The notes under the pieces were generated by a model, which worked only from the letters and a program-made list of their open reading frames with translations, searched no databases and had not been told where the DNA came from. This document shows positions 39,498-48,324 of a stretch of 64,000 nucleotides of DNA, piece by piece. A program made the position numbers and the translations under genes. Position 1 is the stretch's first letter; every line of letters starts with the position of its first letter. Source of the DNA: Nocardioides kongjuensis (GTDB lineage: Bacteria; Actinomycetota; Actinomycetes; Propionibacteriales; Nocardioidaceae); contig NZ_JACCBF010000001.1 in assembly GCF_013409625.1 (NCBI RefSeq), positions 4,095,001 through 4,159,000 on the forward strand. Direction: 5' to 3'.

Positions 39498-41123
39498 GTG
39501 AAGAGAGCACTGACGATCGTTGCGTCGGTTGCGACGGCAACAGCACTGCTGGTGCCCGGGGGGAGCAGCAGCGCTGCACCGCAGGCTCCCCAGGTCGCCG
39601 CGAAGGCACCGTCGTACACCCCGCCCGCCCCGGTCTGGGGCGCGTGCACGAGCCAGCGTCTGATCGACGCCGGCGCCCAGTGCGCGATGCTCGAGGTACC
39701 CCTCGACTACGACAAGCCCAAGGGCAAGAAGATCCAGATCGCGGTCAGCCGGATCCTGCACACGAACCCCGACTACAAGGGCATGATCGCCGCCAACCCC
39801 GGCGGTCCCGGTGGCTCCGGCCTCGGCATGTCCCGGCTCGGTGCGGCGATCCCCAACGGCGTCGGCGCCAAGTACGACTGGTACGGCTTCGACCCGCGCG
39901 GTGTCGGCAGCAGCACGCCCTCGCTGAGCTGCAACCCGAACTACAAGGGCGCGGGCTACGACCGGCCCAACTACGTGCCGACCAAGAACAAGAACCTCAA
40001 GTGGTGGCAGCGCGTCACCAAGCGGTACGCCAAGGCGTGCTCGAAGGCGGACGCCAAGCGGCTGCTGAAGCACATGCACACCACCGACGTGGCCATGGAC
40101 CTCGACAGCCTGCGCAAGGCGGTCGGTGCGCCGAAGCTGAACTACTACGGCTTCTCCTACGGCACCTACCTCGGCCAGGTGTACGCGACGCTGTTCCCGA
40201 AGAAGGTCGGGCGGTTCGTGTGGGACGGCGTCCTCAACGCCGACCGCGCGTTCTACCTGTCGAACGTCGACCAGAACGTCCAGTTCGACAAGAACATCAA
40301 CACCTACTTCAAGTGGCTGGCCCAGAACAACGCCGTGTTCGGCCTCGGCACGAGTGGCAAGGCCATCCGCAAGGGCTACTACAAGCTGCTCAAGCGGCTC
40401 GACAAGCAGCCCGCCGCCGACGGCAAGCTCGGTCCCGACGAGCTGGCCGACGTGCTGCTCAGCGCCGGCTACTACGTCTACGACTGGAACACCATCGGCC
40501 TGGCGTACGCCAAGCTGGTCAAGACCGGTGACGGTGCGGACCTGATCGACATGTACGCCGGCCCCGGCGACGACAACGGCTTCGCCGTCTACAACGCGGT
40601 GCAGTGCACCGACGCGGTGTGGCCGAACTGGAAGAAGACCGAGGCCGACGCCTGGCGCGTGCACCGCAAGCACCCGTTCCTGACGTGGGGCAACACCTGG
40701 TACAACGCGCCCTGCCTCAACTGGCCGGCCCCGTCGCGCAAGGCGTTCGACGTCAGCGGCAAGAAGATCAAGTCGCGGATCTTGATGATCGGTGAGACCA
40801 ACGACGCCGCGACGGTGTTCTCCGGCGCGCTCGTCACCCGCAAGGCGTTCCCGTCCTCGTTCCTCATCGAGGGCAAGGGCGGTACGACGCACTCCGGCTC
40901 GCTGTCCGGCGTCGCCTGCACCGACGACCTCGTCGCCAGCTACCTCGACACCGGCGTGCTGCCGAAGCGCAAGAAGCACAAGGGCAGCGACCTCAAGTGC
41001 GACCCGGTCCCGCCGCCGACGGCGAGCGTGTCCGCCCGGGGCACCGGTCCGCTGACGGTCGACGACCGGATGCCGGCCGACCTGCGGCGGCTGATCCTCG
41101 AGGCCCAGGCGAGCGGTCGCTGA
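39498..41123 (+). CDS. secreted alpha/beta-hydrolase of the tripeptidyl aminopeptidase type
   Basis: A 541-residue exported hydrolase. GTG 39498 has GGAAGG upstream and yields a signal peptide ending near SSSAAPQAP. The alpha/beta-hydrolase core has NPGGPGGSG (oxyanion region), FDPRGVGSSTP and the nucleophile elbow YYGFSYGTYLGQ with Ser in GFSYG. The C-terminal SAP/TAP-like region supplies the acid and His (ATVFSGALVTRKAF, GTTHSGSLSGVACTDDL). Paired cysteines suit the extracellular space. Substrate (peptides or esters) is inferred from the family. Confidence 0.88.
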   Translation: MKRALTIVASVATATALLVPGGSSSAAPQAPQVAAKAPSYTPPAPVWGACTSQRLIDAGAQCAMLEVPLDYDKPKGKKIQIAVSRILHTNPDYKGMIAANPGGPGGSGLGMSRLGAAIPNGVGAKYDWYGFDPRGVGSSTPSLSCNPNYKGAGYDRPNYVPTKNKNLKWWQRVTKRYAKACSKADAKRLLKHMHTTDVAMDLDSLRKAVGAPKLNYYGFSYGTYLGQVYATLFPKKVGRFVWDGVLNADRAFYLSNVDQNVQFDKNINTYFKWLAQNNAVFGLGTSGKAIRKGYYKLLKRLDKQPAADGKLGPDELADVLLSAGYYVYDWNTIGLAYAKLVKTGDGADLIDMYAGPGDDNGFAVYNAVQCTDAVWPNWKKTEADAWRVHRKHPFLTWGNTWYNAPCLNWPAPSRKAFDVSGKKIKSRILMIGETNDAATVFSGALVTRKAFPSSFLIEGKGGTTHSGSLSGVACTDDLVASYLDTGVLPKRKKHKGSDLKCDPVPPPTASVSARGTGPLTVDDRMPADLRRLILEAQASGR

Positions 41124-41172
41124 GGAGGGCCCTGAGAAGGCACGGAAGCACCGGGTGATTGCCACCCACGAG

Positions 41173-41200
41173 CGGGCGTCGACGTCATCGTCGGCGCCCG
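41173..41200 (+). terminator. terminator after the secreted hydrolase
   Basis: A 12-base stem (41173-41184 with 41189-41200) around loop TCAT, with one G-T wobble, followed by TTCGGCTCTC. It separates the hydrolase from the lipoprotein gene. Confidence 0.6.
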
Positions 41201-41241
41201 TTCGGCTCTCCCGGCCCGAGGGGCATGGCAAGATTCGGCGC

Positions 41242-42204
41242 GTGAGTCGTGTGGGGAGTCTCGGTGCCGCGCTGGTCGGCGTCCTGCTCCTGACCGGCTG
41301 CAGCGGGGATCCCAAGGTCGTCCACCAGGTCGTGCCGACGCCCGAGGCGGTCGTCACCGACTACGACGCCTCGAAGGAGCCGTCGGCCGCGGTGCTGGCC
41401 CTGGTGCCGGCGGCCGCCACGACGCTCGAGGTCACCGACTTCGACCAGCTCCGCCTGGTGCTGGGCTTCTCCACGCTCGACGGGGCCACGCCCGGCCCGG
41501 AGCGTGACCGGTTCTGGGAGAAGGTCCCGCACACGGCGGCGCTCTCCGAGGGGCTGCTGCGGCCGGCCGACCAGCGGCTGCGCAACCAGTTCGGGATCAG
41601 CCAGGACGACGTCTCGTGGGAGGCCAGCTGGTCCGGGGAGTCCGGCAAGGGCTGGGTCCTCGCGTTCCACGACAAGGTGCCGATGCCGGCGATCCACCGT
41701 GCCGTCGAGGCCGGAGTCGGCCCGCTGGCCGGTGCCGTCGTCGACGACACCCGCCACCTCGTCACCTCCGCCGCGCCGCCCGAGGCGGCCGACTCCTGGG
41801 GGGCCGACCCCGCGCTCGTCGCGCTGACGGGCACGGAGGCGGTCTCGACGTACGTCGAGCGCGGCTGCACCCCCTTCGACACCGTGTTCGGCGCCGGCAT
41901 GGAGAAGCAGCTCGCCGCGGCGCCGGCGGCAGCGCTGCACGGTCTCGACGAGCTCGACGCCTGGTCGGTCGCGCTCGGCACCGAGCTGGTCACGGTCCAG
42001 CTCGGCGAGAAGCGCGGCGACGCCTTCGACCGGGTCCGGCTGGCCGACGTGATGCCGCCGACGGATCCGGACTTCGGCCTGGTCATGAGCCGCGGCGTGG
42101 CGGACCCGGCCAGCGGCCGGCTGGGCTACGTCCTCAACGACCCGGCCACTGCGGCCCGGCTCACCCGCGAGGGGCACCTGCCCTTCACGGTCTGCCCGAG
42201 CTGA
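41242..42204 (+). CDS. putative lipoprotein
   Basis: A 320-residue envelope protein. GTG 41242 begins a lipoprotein signal with lipobox LLTGC, the acylated cysteine near residue 19. The mature part is a globular region with no family I recognise; it has two late cysteines (ERGCTPF and TVCPS) that could pair. The body is hydrophilic, with FDQLRLVLGFSTLDG and SWSGESGKGWVLAFHDKV as the most structured-looking segments. Confidence 0.75.
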   Translation: MSRVGSLGAALVGVLLLTGCSGDPKVVHQVVPTPEAVVTDYDASKEPSAAVLALVPAAATTLEVTDFDQLRLVLGFSTLDGATPGPERDRFWEKVPHTAALSEGLLRPADQRLRNQFGISQDDVSWEASWSGESGKGWVLAFHDKVPMPAIHRAVEAGVGPLAGAVVDDTRHLVTSAAPPEAADSWGADPALVALTGTEAVSTYVERGCTPFDTVFGAGMEKQLAAAPAAALHGLDELDAWSVALGTELVTVQLGEKRGDAFDRVRLADVMPPTDPDFGLVMSRGVADPASGRLGYVLNDPATAARLTREGHLPFTVCPS

Positions 42205-42333
42205 CCTTCCCTTCGGCGAAGGTTCCATCTCGGATCCGAGACGAAAGCCCGCGGAAGGTCCTTCCGGCGACCCGATCGCGCGTCGTCGAATGGGAGCACG
42301 GGTCACCCGGGACCCGTCCAGGAGGGACCCACG
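42205..42333. promoter_or_regulatory. palindrome-rich region upstream of the NCS1 permease
   Basis: Three perfect short palindromes stand in 129 bases: CTCGGATCCGAG at 42230-42241, CGGAAGGTCCTTCCG at 42252-42266 and ACGGGTC/GACCCGT at 42298-42317. The last could sequester the leader before the AGGAGGG ribosome site. They are candidate operators for a nucleobase-responsive regulator. Confidence 0.35.
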
Positions 42334-43767
42334 ATGACCAGCACCACGCGCGGCGTCGAGCGCCGCACCATCGACGTCGTACCGGCGTCCGAGCGCCACG
42401 GCACCCCACGCAGCCAGTTCACCCTCTGGTTCGGGGCCAACCTGCAGATCACCGCGATCGTCGACGGTGCGCTCGCCGTCGTCTTCGGCGCCGACGCCCT
42501 GTGGGCGATCGTCGGCCTTCTCCTCGGCAACGTGCTCGGCGGTGCCGTGATGGCGCTGCACTCCGCGCAGGGACCGAAGCTCGGGCTGCCGCAGATGATC
42601 TCCTCGCGAGCCCAGTTCGGCGTGTACGGCGCGGTGATCCCGCTCGTGCTCGTGGTCGTGATGTACCTCGGCTTCGCCGCGACCGGCAGCGTCCTCGCCG
42701 GGCAGGCGCTCAGCGAGGGTCTGCACCTCGGCGCACCGAAGCTCGGCATCGTGCTGTTCGGCGTGCTCACCGCCGTGGTCGCGACCCTCGGCTACCGCTA
42801 CATCCACCTGATGGGGAAGATCTCGACCGTCGTCGGGATCGTCGGGTTCACCTACCTCGCCATCAAGATCGTCGCCGACTACGACGTCACGAGCTTCTTC
42901 GGCACCAAGGGCTTCGACATCGTCACCTTCCTGCTCGCCATCTCGCTGGGCGCCGGCTGGCAGCTGACCTTCGGCCCGTACGTCGCCGACTACTCGCGCT
43001 ACCTGCCTGCCGACACCCCGGCGACCACGACCTTCCGCGCCACCTTCCTCGGCAGCGTGCTCGGCTCGCAGTGGTCGATGACCCTCGGCGCGATCATCGC
43101 CTCGATCCCCGTCACCGCGGGGGATCCGGGCTTCCTGGGCAACCAGGTCGGCTTCATGGGCGACCTCGCCGGCGGCGGGTTCGTGGCGCTGGTGATCTAC
43201 CTCGTCATCGTCTGCGGCAAGCTCGCGGTCAACTGCCTCAACGCGTACGGCGGCCTGATGACCATCCTCACCACCACCTCGGCGTTCACCCGCACCAGCA
43301 AGGTCTCGCAGACGACCCGTGCCCTGCTGATCGCTGCGTTCCTGGCGACATCGGTCGGCATCGCGCTGTTCGCCTCCGCCGACTTCCTCGACAACTTCAA
43401 GAACTTCGTCCTGGTGCTGCTCATGGTGTTCACGCCCTGGAGCGCGATCAACCTCGTCGACTACTACCTGGTCTCCCGCGAGCGGGTGGACGTGCCGGCG
43501 CTCTACGACCCGGACGGCCGCTACGGTCGGTGGAACGCGACCGCGCTGGTCTCCTACGCCGTCGGCGTCGTCGCCCAGGTGCCCTTCCTCGCGCAGAAGC
43601 TCTACACCGGACCGATGACCGACGCCCTCGGTGGCGCGGACGTCTCCTGGATCGTCGGCCTCGTCGTCACGGCCGCGGTCTACTACGTGTGGGCACGCCG
43701 CACGGCGAACCCGCCCGCGGAGACGATCCCGATGCCGGAGAGCGTCTCGGCGCGCGCCGCGGTCTAG
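42334..43767 (+). CDS. NCS1 family nucleobase permease (cytosine permease-like)
   Basis: A 477-residue secondary transporter with about 12 transmembrane helices. It has the NCS1 start TLWFGANLQITAIVDGALAVVFG, the GPKLGLPQMISSRAQFGVYGAVIP segment and the FGPYVADYSRYLP motif in the middle. Substrates of close families are cytosine, purines, allantoin or hydantoins; the exact one cannot be fixed. AGGAGGG lies before ATG 42334. Its 3' end overlaps the convergent metallo-hydrolase by four bases. Confidence 0.9.
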   Translation: MTSTTRGVERRTIDVVPASERHGTPRSQFTLWFGANLQITAIVDGALAVVFGADALWAIVGLLLGNVLGGAVMALHSAQGPKLGLPQMISSRAQFGVYGAVIPLVLVVVMYLGFAATGSVLAGQALSEGLHLGAPKLGIVLFGVLTAVVATLGYRYIHLMGKISTVVGIVGFTYLAIKIVADYDVTSFFGTKGFDIVTFLLAISLGAGWQLTFGPYVADYSRYLPADTPATTTFRATFLGSVLGSQWSMTLGAIIASIPVTAGDPGFLGNQVGFMGDLAGGGFVALVIYLVIVCGKLAVNCLNAYGGLMTILTTTSAFTRTSKVSQTTRALLIAAFLATSVGIALFASADFLDNFKNFVLVLLMVFTPWSAINLVDYYLVSRERVDVPALYDPDGRYGRWNATALVSYAVGVVAQVPFLAQKLYTGPMTDALGGADVSWIVGLVVTAAVYYVWARRTANPPAETIPMPESVSARAAV

Positions 43768-44537
43768 GCGCCGCTGAGCTCGTCGTACTGCGCCTTGTCG
43801 TGGGCGCAGATGACCGTCACCTCGTCGTTGCCGCGCGCCAGCTCCTGGAGCCGGTCGAGGTTCGCGAGCCGTGCCCGGTTGTCGATCGCCATCAGCCGCT
43901 GGAACGCGGCGAGCGACACCGGGCAGGCTGGCGGGTCGGCGAGCTGGCCACCGTGGAAGAAGGCGTCACCGGCGTGGAGCAGCCAGGTCCCGTCGTCGCG
44001 GCGTACGGCGACCCCGGAGTGACCACGGGTGTGGCCGTGCAGCGGGACGACCACGACGTCGTCGGCGAGCGCCGTGACCGAGGCGAACCCGAACCAGTCG
44101 TCGCCGCCCTCCTCGTGGAGGGTCCACTGCGGGCCGTGCGCCCACTGCGCGCCGACGTACCGGGCCTTCTCGCGCAGGCTCGGGTGCGTGGCGGCGGCGT
44201 GCTCGGTCGCGTGCACGTGGACCCGGGCGTTCGGGAAGTCGCCGATGCCGCCGGCGTGGTCGAGGTCGAGGTGGGTGAGCACGATGTCGGTGACGTCGGC
44301 CGGGTCGTGGCCGCGTGCCTTCACCTGGGCCAGGGCGGTCTCGCCCGGGTCGAGGTCGGGGCGCACCGTGGTGAGGAACGGCCGACCGAGGCGCTTGCGG
44401 TCGGCGAGGTCGCCGGTGCCGAACCCGGTGTCGACCAGGGCGAGCCCGTCGGGCCGCTCGAGGAGCAGGACGTGGGCGACCATGGGGGGAGCGAGGGCGG
44501 GCCTCATGGTCGCGCAGTTGAGGTGGGAGATCCGCAC
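43764..44537 (-). CDS. metallo-beta-lactamase-fold hydrolase (lactonase-like)
   Basis: A 257-residue MBL-fold enzyme. The zinc-binding motif TDIVLTHLDLDHAGG (HxDxDH variant) is near residue 110, LVDTGFGTGD marks the first strand-loop, VPLHGHTRGHSG provides the next ligands and HAGDAFFHGGQL the bridging Asp. The arrangement resembles N-acyl-homoserine lactonase-type proteins. Substrate is unknown. No partner gene is near enough to suggest a pathway. Confidence 0.85.
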   Translation of the reverse strand: MRISHLNCATMRPALAPPMVAHVLLLERPDGLALVDTGFGTGDLADRKRLGRPFLTTVRPDLDPGETALAQVKARGHDPADVTDIVLTHLDLDHAGGIGDFPNARVHVHATEHAAATHPSLREKARYVGAQWAHGPQWTLHEEGGDDWFGFASVTALADDVVVVPLHGHTRGHSGVAVRRDDGTWLLHAGDAFFHGGQLADPPACPVSLAAFQRLMAIDNRARLANLDRLQELARGNDEVTVICAHDKAQYDELSGA

Positions 44538-44550
44538 GGCGCTCAGCGTG

Positions 44551-45297
44551 TCACAGCTCGAGGTCGTGCAGGCGCTGAACCGTCGGTGACGTCGGCACCG
44601 TGCTCGGGTCGGGAGCGGTGCCGAACAGGCGGTCCGCGGTGCCCGCGGTGGTGACGGTGAACCAGTAGTGCTCGCTCTTGTAGTGGTGCAGGCGGTGGTT
44701 GCGCCAGACCTTGCGGTACCACGCCGACCGGGGCCGGTAGTCGCTGTGGAGCAGGTAGTGGGTCCACTCGTAGGCCGACTTGATCGCGTAGATCGCCGTC
44801 AGCAGGCTGAACATCGCGCTCGTCGAGGGCGTGACCAGCCAGGCCAGCCCGGTCCAGGCCGGCGCCAGCCAGAGCTGGGCCTGCCACGGGATGAAGACGA
44901 GCGGGATCGCGCGCGGGTCGGCGTGGTGCGCGCGGTGCTTGCGGGCGAGCAGCGGGTCGAGGGTGACGGGGCCGAGGTGGCGCGGCTTCCAGTGCAGGAT
45001 GAACACGTGGACCACCCACTCCACGACCGGGAGGACCGCGACCAACCCGGCCGGGATCGCCAGCTCCCACCAGCTGCCCGGGCCCGCCACGACCCGTCCG
45101 GTGACCGCGGCGGCCAGGCAGGTCGCCAGCAGGTAGGGGCTCGGGTGCCGCCAGAACTCGGCGAACACCTCGCCCAGCGTCTGGTTGGTACGCCGACCGG
45201 CAGCCCGGTCGCCGACGTACTTCCCGTCGAGCTTCGCGTCGAGCCGGGCCTCGTCCTCGGCCAGCCGGCGCTGCGCGTGTGCCTCGCGCGGGCTCAC
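44551..45297 (-). CDS. fatty acid hydroxylase / sterol desaturase family protein
   Basis: A 248-residue membrane diiron enzyme. Histidine clusters are WVVHVFILHW, RKHRAHHADPR, EWTHYLLHSDY and WRNHRLHHYKSEHYW, matching the HX3-4H ... HX2-3HH pattern of the superfamily, among about four membrane helices. It would hydroxylate or desaturate a lipid. GTG 45297 overlaps the stop of the FCD/GntR regulator gene by four bases, so both are one operon. The substrate is unknown. Confidence 0.85.
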   Translation of the reverse strand: MSPREAHAQRRLAEDEARLDAKLDGKYVGDRAAGRRTNQTLGEVFAEFWRHPSPYLLATCLAAAVTGRVVAGPGSWWELAIPAGLVAVLPVVEWVVHVFILHWKPRHLGPVTLDPLLARKHRAHHADPRAIPLVFIPWQAQLWLAPAWTGLAWLVTPSTSAMFSLLTAIYAIKSAYEWTHYLLHSDYRPRSAWYRKVWRNHRLHHYKSEHYWFTVTTAGTADRLFGTAPDPSTVPTSPTVQRLHDLEL

Positions 45298-46016
45298 GCG
45301 CCGTCCCCCATCGCGGCGAGGGCGCCGAGCAGCGTGTCGGCGGTGGGGGTCAGCACCCGGGCCGCGGCCGCTCGCGCCGTGGCGGTGTCGCCGGAGCCGA
45401 TCGCGGCGGTGAGCAGCCGGTAGGGCTCGACCTGCCCGACCTCGCCGGCGAGGACGCCCGCGAGCGCGGGCAGTGCGGGCTCGTAGGCCGCACGCAGGCT
45501 GTTGAACATCAGCCGGAACACCATCGAGTCGGCGCCGTCGACGAGCAGGTCCCAGTAGTCGAGGGCGTGCACCTGCCACTCGACCGCGTCGGCGGTCGCG
45601 CTCATCGCCTCGGTGACGGCGTCCAGGGCGGTGGCCAGGGCCGGTCCGCCGCGCTCGGCGGCGAGGGCGGCGATCCCGGGACCGACCTCGGCCCGGGCCT
45701 CGATCACGCTGCGGCCGATCGACGTGTCGAGCTGGCCGCCGCGGACGAGCAGCCTGGGAAGCAGGTCGAGGCCGGCGGCCCGGCGGAAGTCGCGGACCAG
45801 GGTGGCCCCGCCGTGGCGCACCTCCACCAGGCCGGTCTGCGCGATCCGCTGCAACGCTTCGCGGACGGCGGGCCGGGAGATGCCGAGCACCTCCGCGAGA
45901 CGCCGCTCGCTCGGAAGCGGCTCGCCGGCCGGCAGCTCCCCGTCGACGACCTCGTCGAGGAGCTGGTCGAAGACCTGGTCGGACACCGAGCGGCGGGTGA
46001 CGGGACGAAGGGCCAT
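45294..46016 (-). CDS. FadR-type (GntR/FCD) transcriptional regulator
   Basis: A 240-residue repressor. The winged-helix domain is residues 8-75 with PLPSERRLAEVLGISRPAVREALQRIAQTGLVEVRHGGATLV. The all-helical FCD ligand domain follows, with metal-ligand-like Asp/His in SVIEARAEVGP and VHALDYWDLLVDGA. It is transcribed with the desaturase-like gene. A pair of identical palindromes lies in its upstream region toward SURF1. Confidence 0.9.
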   Translation of the reverse strand: MALRPVTRRSVSDQVFDQLLDEVVDGELPAGEPLPSERRLAEVLGISRPAVREALQRIAQTGLVEVRHGGATLVRDFRRAAGLDLLPRLLVRGGQLDTSIGRSVIEARAEVGPGIAALAAERGGPALATALDAVTEAMSATADAVEWQVHALDYWDLLVDGADSMVFRLMFNSLRAAYEPALPALAGVLAGEVGQVEPYRLLTAAIGSGDTATARAAAARVLTPTADTLLGALAAMGDGA

Positions 46017-46068
46017 GGGTCTGACGGTAGAGGCACGCTGGACTAGTGGTCAAGTGGCCAGACCAGTT

Positions 46069-46129
46069 GCGGTTTGGTCCCAAACCGCATGCCCGAGGCC
46101 CCGAATTGCACGGTTTGGTCCCAAACCGC
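46069..46129. promoter_or_regulatory. twin palindromic operator candidate between the FCD regulator and SURF1 genes
   Basis: The 19-base word CGGTTTGGTCCCAAACCGC occurs exactly twice, at 46070-46088 and 46111-46129, with centres 41 bases apart, about four helical turns. Each is a near-perfect palindrome (GCGGTTTGG / CCAAACCGC). The spacing suggests a dimer-of-dimers operator, probably for the divergent regulator or for SURF1. Confidence 0.6.
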
Positions 46130-46161
46130 AACGCCTCGGCCCGCCCCCGTAGGCTGCTGAC

Positions 46162-46956
46162 GTGGTGCGCTGGTGGAGCATGCGGTTGTGGGGTGCCCAC
46201 CTGCTCGGGCTGGTCTGCGTGTCGATCGCGGTGGGCATGGGCGCGTGGCAGTACGACGCCTGGCAGGCGCGCCGCGACGCCGAGCGGGTCGACCTGACCC
46301 ACGCGAAGCCGGTCGCGATGACCGAGCTGATCGGTGCCGACGACCCGTTCCCGACGGCCGGGCTGGGGCGTCCGGTGGAGGTGCGCGGCACCTTCCTGCC
46401 GGAGGGCACCGTGCTGGTGTCCGGCCGGGCCGGCGCGACGGGCGCCGACGGCGACTGGCTGGTCACCCCGATCACGGTGGGTGACGCAGGGGCTGCCGCC
46501 GTTCCCGTGGTCCGGGGGTGGGTGCCCGACGGCACCGACCTCGCGAGCCTGCCGGCCCCGCCGAGCGGCGAGGTCGACCTGGTCGGCTGGCTGCAGCCGC
46601 CCGAGGGCAGCGGCCAGGAGGACGACGACCCGCGCGACGACGTCCTGCCCGAGCTGCGGATCGCCGACCTGGTCCAGCGCGTCGACCAGGACCTCTACGG
46701 CGCCTACGTGGTCGCCGAGAAGCCGCTGGCGGCCGACGCCGCGGCCGGGATCGAGGGCGCGACGCTCGACCAGCTGCCCGAGGCGAGCCGGTTCACCGGG
46801 CTGCGCAACATCCTGTACGCGGTCGAGTGGTGGGTCTTCGCCGCGTTCGCGGCCTTCCTGTGGTTGCGCTACGTGCGCGACGCCACGTCCGAGCGGGTGC
46901 TCGAGGAGGCCGACGCCGGGACGGGCGAGGACGCCGTCGTACGCTCGGACCCGTGA
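46162..46956 (+). CDS. SURF1 family protein
   Basis: A 264-residue assembly factor for haem-copper (aa3-type) cytochrome c oxidase. N-terminal helix (WGAHLLGLVCVSIAVGMGAWQYDAW) and C-terminal helix (ILYAVEWWVFAAFAAFLWLRYVRD) flank an extracytoplasmic domain with RPVEVRGTFLP, VPVVRGWVPDG and GWLQPPEGSG. GTG 46162 and GTG 46165 are both possible. The stop overlaps the next gene by four bases. Confidence 0.92.
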   Translation: MVRWWSMRLWGAHLLGLVCVSIAVGMGAWQYDAWQARRDAERVDLTHAKPVAMTELIGADDPFPTAGLGRPVEVRGTFLPEGTVLVSGRAGATGADGDWLVTPITVGDAGAAAVPVVRGWVPDGTDLASLPAPPSGEVDLVGWLQPPEGSGQEDDDPRDDVLPELRIADLVQRVDQDLYGAYVVAEKPLAADAAAGIEGATLDQLPEASRFTGLRNILYAVEWWVFAAFAAFLWLRYVRDATSERVLEEADAGTGEDAVVRSDP

Positions 46957-47288
46957 CCAAGCTCTTCAACGTCTACCGCGTGCTCGCGCTCGTGGTCGGC
47001 GTGCTCCTGCTCGTCGGCACCGTCGGCTCGCTGCTGAAGTACCTGCTCGAGGACGGCACCACGCTGCAGCGGCTGGGTGACGACCTCACCCCGATCTGGC
47101 TGGTGCACGGCTGGATCTACATCGTGTACGTCGTCGTCGCCTTCCTGCTCACGCAGAAGGCGCGCTGGACGATCCCCCAGCTCGGCCTGATGCTCGTCGC
47201 CGGCCTGATCCCCGGCCTGATCTTCTGGGTGGAGCGCCGGGTCGCCCAGCGCCTGCGCGAGGACCACGCGGAGCTCGCGCAGGGCTGA
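46953..47288 (+). CDS. DUF3817 family membrane protein
   Basis: A 111-residue integral membrane protein with three helices and the DUF3817 signature FNVYRVLALVVGVLLL ... LLKYLLEDG ... WLVHGWIYIVYVV. GTG 46953 overlaps the SURF1 stop. Function unknown; pairing with SURF1 hints at respiratory membrane context. Confidence 0.88.
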   Translation: MTKLFNVYRVLALVVGVLLLVGTVGSLLKYLLEDGTTLQRLGDDLTPIWLVHGWIYIVYVVVAFLLTQKARWTIPQLGLMLVAGLIPGLIFWVERRVAQRLREDHAELAQG

Positions 47289-47312
47289 GGCACCTGCGGC
47301 ACCTGCAGGCGG

Positions 47313-47621
47313 CTAGTCCCGCGGCTCCTCCGGCAGCGGGTCGGTGAGCGGGTCCGGGCGGGCGTCGGCCGGCGCGGGCGGCGGCGGGACCTGCTCGGGC
47401 TCGTCGATCGGCGCGGGCGCGTTGTCGACGAGCAGCTCGTCCGGCGCCTCGGTGGGAGCCGGCGGCGTCGGGGGCGTGGGCGGCACGGGCGGGGTCGTCG
47501 GCGAGGTCGGTTCCGGGGCGGACTGCCACGGCGACTCGTTGCCACCCTGCAGCCTCTTGGCCACCGCGGTCACGATCGCCCCCAGCGCACCGAGGACCAC
47601 CAGCTTCTTGAGCTTTCCCAT
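47313..47621 (-). CDS. small Pro-rich membrane-anchored protein
   Basis: A 102-residue protein. ATG 47621 has GAAGGGAGCGCAGGG upstream. The first 20 residues (MGKLKKLVVLGALGAIVTAV) look like a signal anchor, then a proline/threonine tract (PTSPTTPPVPPTPPTPP) and an acidic tail. No family recognised. Its 3' end is 24 bases from the convergent DUF3817 gene. Confidence 0.65.
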   Translation of the reverse strand: MGKLKKLVVLGALGAIVTAVAKRLQGGNESPWQSAPEPTSPTTPPVPPTPPTPPAPTEAPDELLVDNAPAPIDEPEQVPPPPAPADARPDPLTDPLPEEPRD

Positions 47622-47805
47622 GCCCTGCGCTCCCTTCGACGTTCCCGACCCCGACCGGGTCGACGACTCCATCCCACCATGTACCCGGAGGCGGGGGTCA
47701 ACCCCCGGTGCGTGGGTGGCCGGGCCTGTGGTGGGGCGTGCGGGCGTCAGTAGGATCGAGGTCGTTCCGCACCACACCCGTACCACCTGGAGACGAGGCA
47801 CTTCC

Positions 47806-48315
47806 ATGGCAGAGCAGCAGGCCGTCCTGAAGACCAACAAGGGCGACATCACGCTCAACCTGTTCCCGAACCACGCGCCGGAGACGGTCGCCAACTTCAC
47901 CGGCCTCGCCTCGGGCGAGAAGGCGTACGACGCCGGCAACGGTGCGTCCGGTCCGTTCTACGACGGGCTCACCTTCCACCGGGTCATCCCCGGCTTCATG
48001 ATCCAGGGCGGCTGCCCGCTCGGCACCGGCACCGGCGGCCCGGGCTACACGTTCAAGGACGAGCCGCACCCCGAGCTGGTCTTCGACAAGCCCTACCTGC
48101 TCGCCATGGCGAACGCCGGCCCGGGCACCAACGGCTCGCAGTTCTTCATCACCGTCGGCCCGACCATGTGGCTGAACTTCAAGCACACCATCTTCGGCGA
48201 GGTCGCCGACCAGGCCGGTCGTGACGTCGTCGACGCCATCGCCGCCGTCCAGACCGGCCCGATGGACCGCCCGGTCGAGCCGGTCGTCATCGAGTCCGTC
48301 GAGCTCATCGGCTGA
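47806..48315 (+). CDS. ppiA: cyclophilin-type peptidyl-prolyl cis-trans isomerase
   Basis: A 169-residue cytoplasmic isomerase without signal peptide. The catalytic arginine segment is FHRVIPGFMIQGG and the active pocket continues with MANAGPGTNGSQFFI and HTIFGEV. ATG 47806 was chosen; upstream in-frame sequence overlaps the divergent Pro-rich gene. A ppiA gene near rhomboid and crgA is shared with mycobacteria. Confidence 0.95.
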   Translation: MAEQQAVLKTNKGDITLNLFPNHAPETVANFTGLASGEKAYDAGNGASGPFYDGLTFHRVIPGFMIQGGCPLGTGTGGPGYTFKDEPHPELVFDKPYLLAMANAGPGTNGSQFFITVGPTMWLNFKHTIFGEVADQAGRDVVDAIAAVQTGPMDRPVEPVVIESVELIG

Positions 48316-48324
48316 CCGACTCGC

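Noticed and set aside
42205..42333. TPP or purine riboswitch before the NCS1 permease
   Set aside because: No CTGAGA thi-box or purine-riboswitch core is visible; only palindromes are seen.
45298..46302. Extension of the sterol-desaturase-like protein to 583 residues
   Set aside because: The added part is the wrong frame of the FCD regulator gene; GTG 45297 gives the normal family length.
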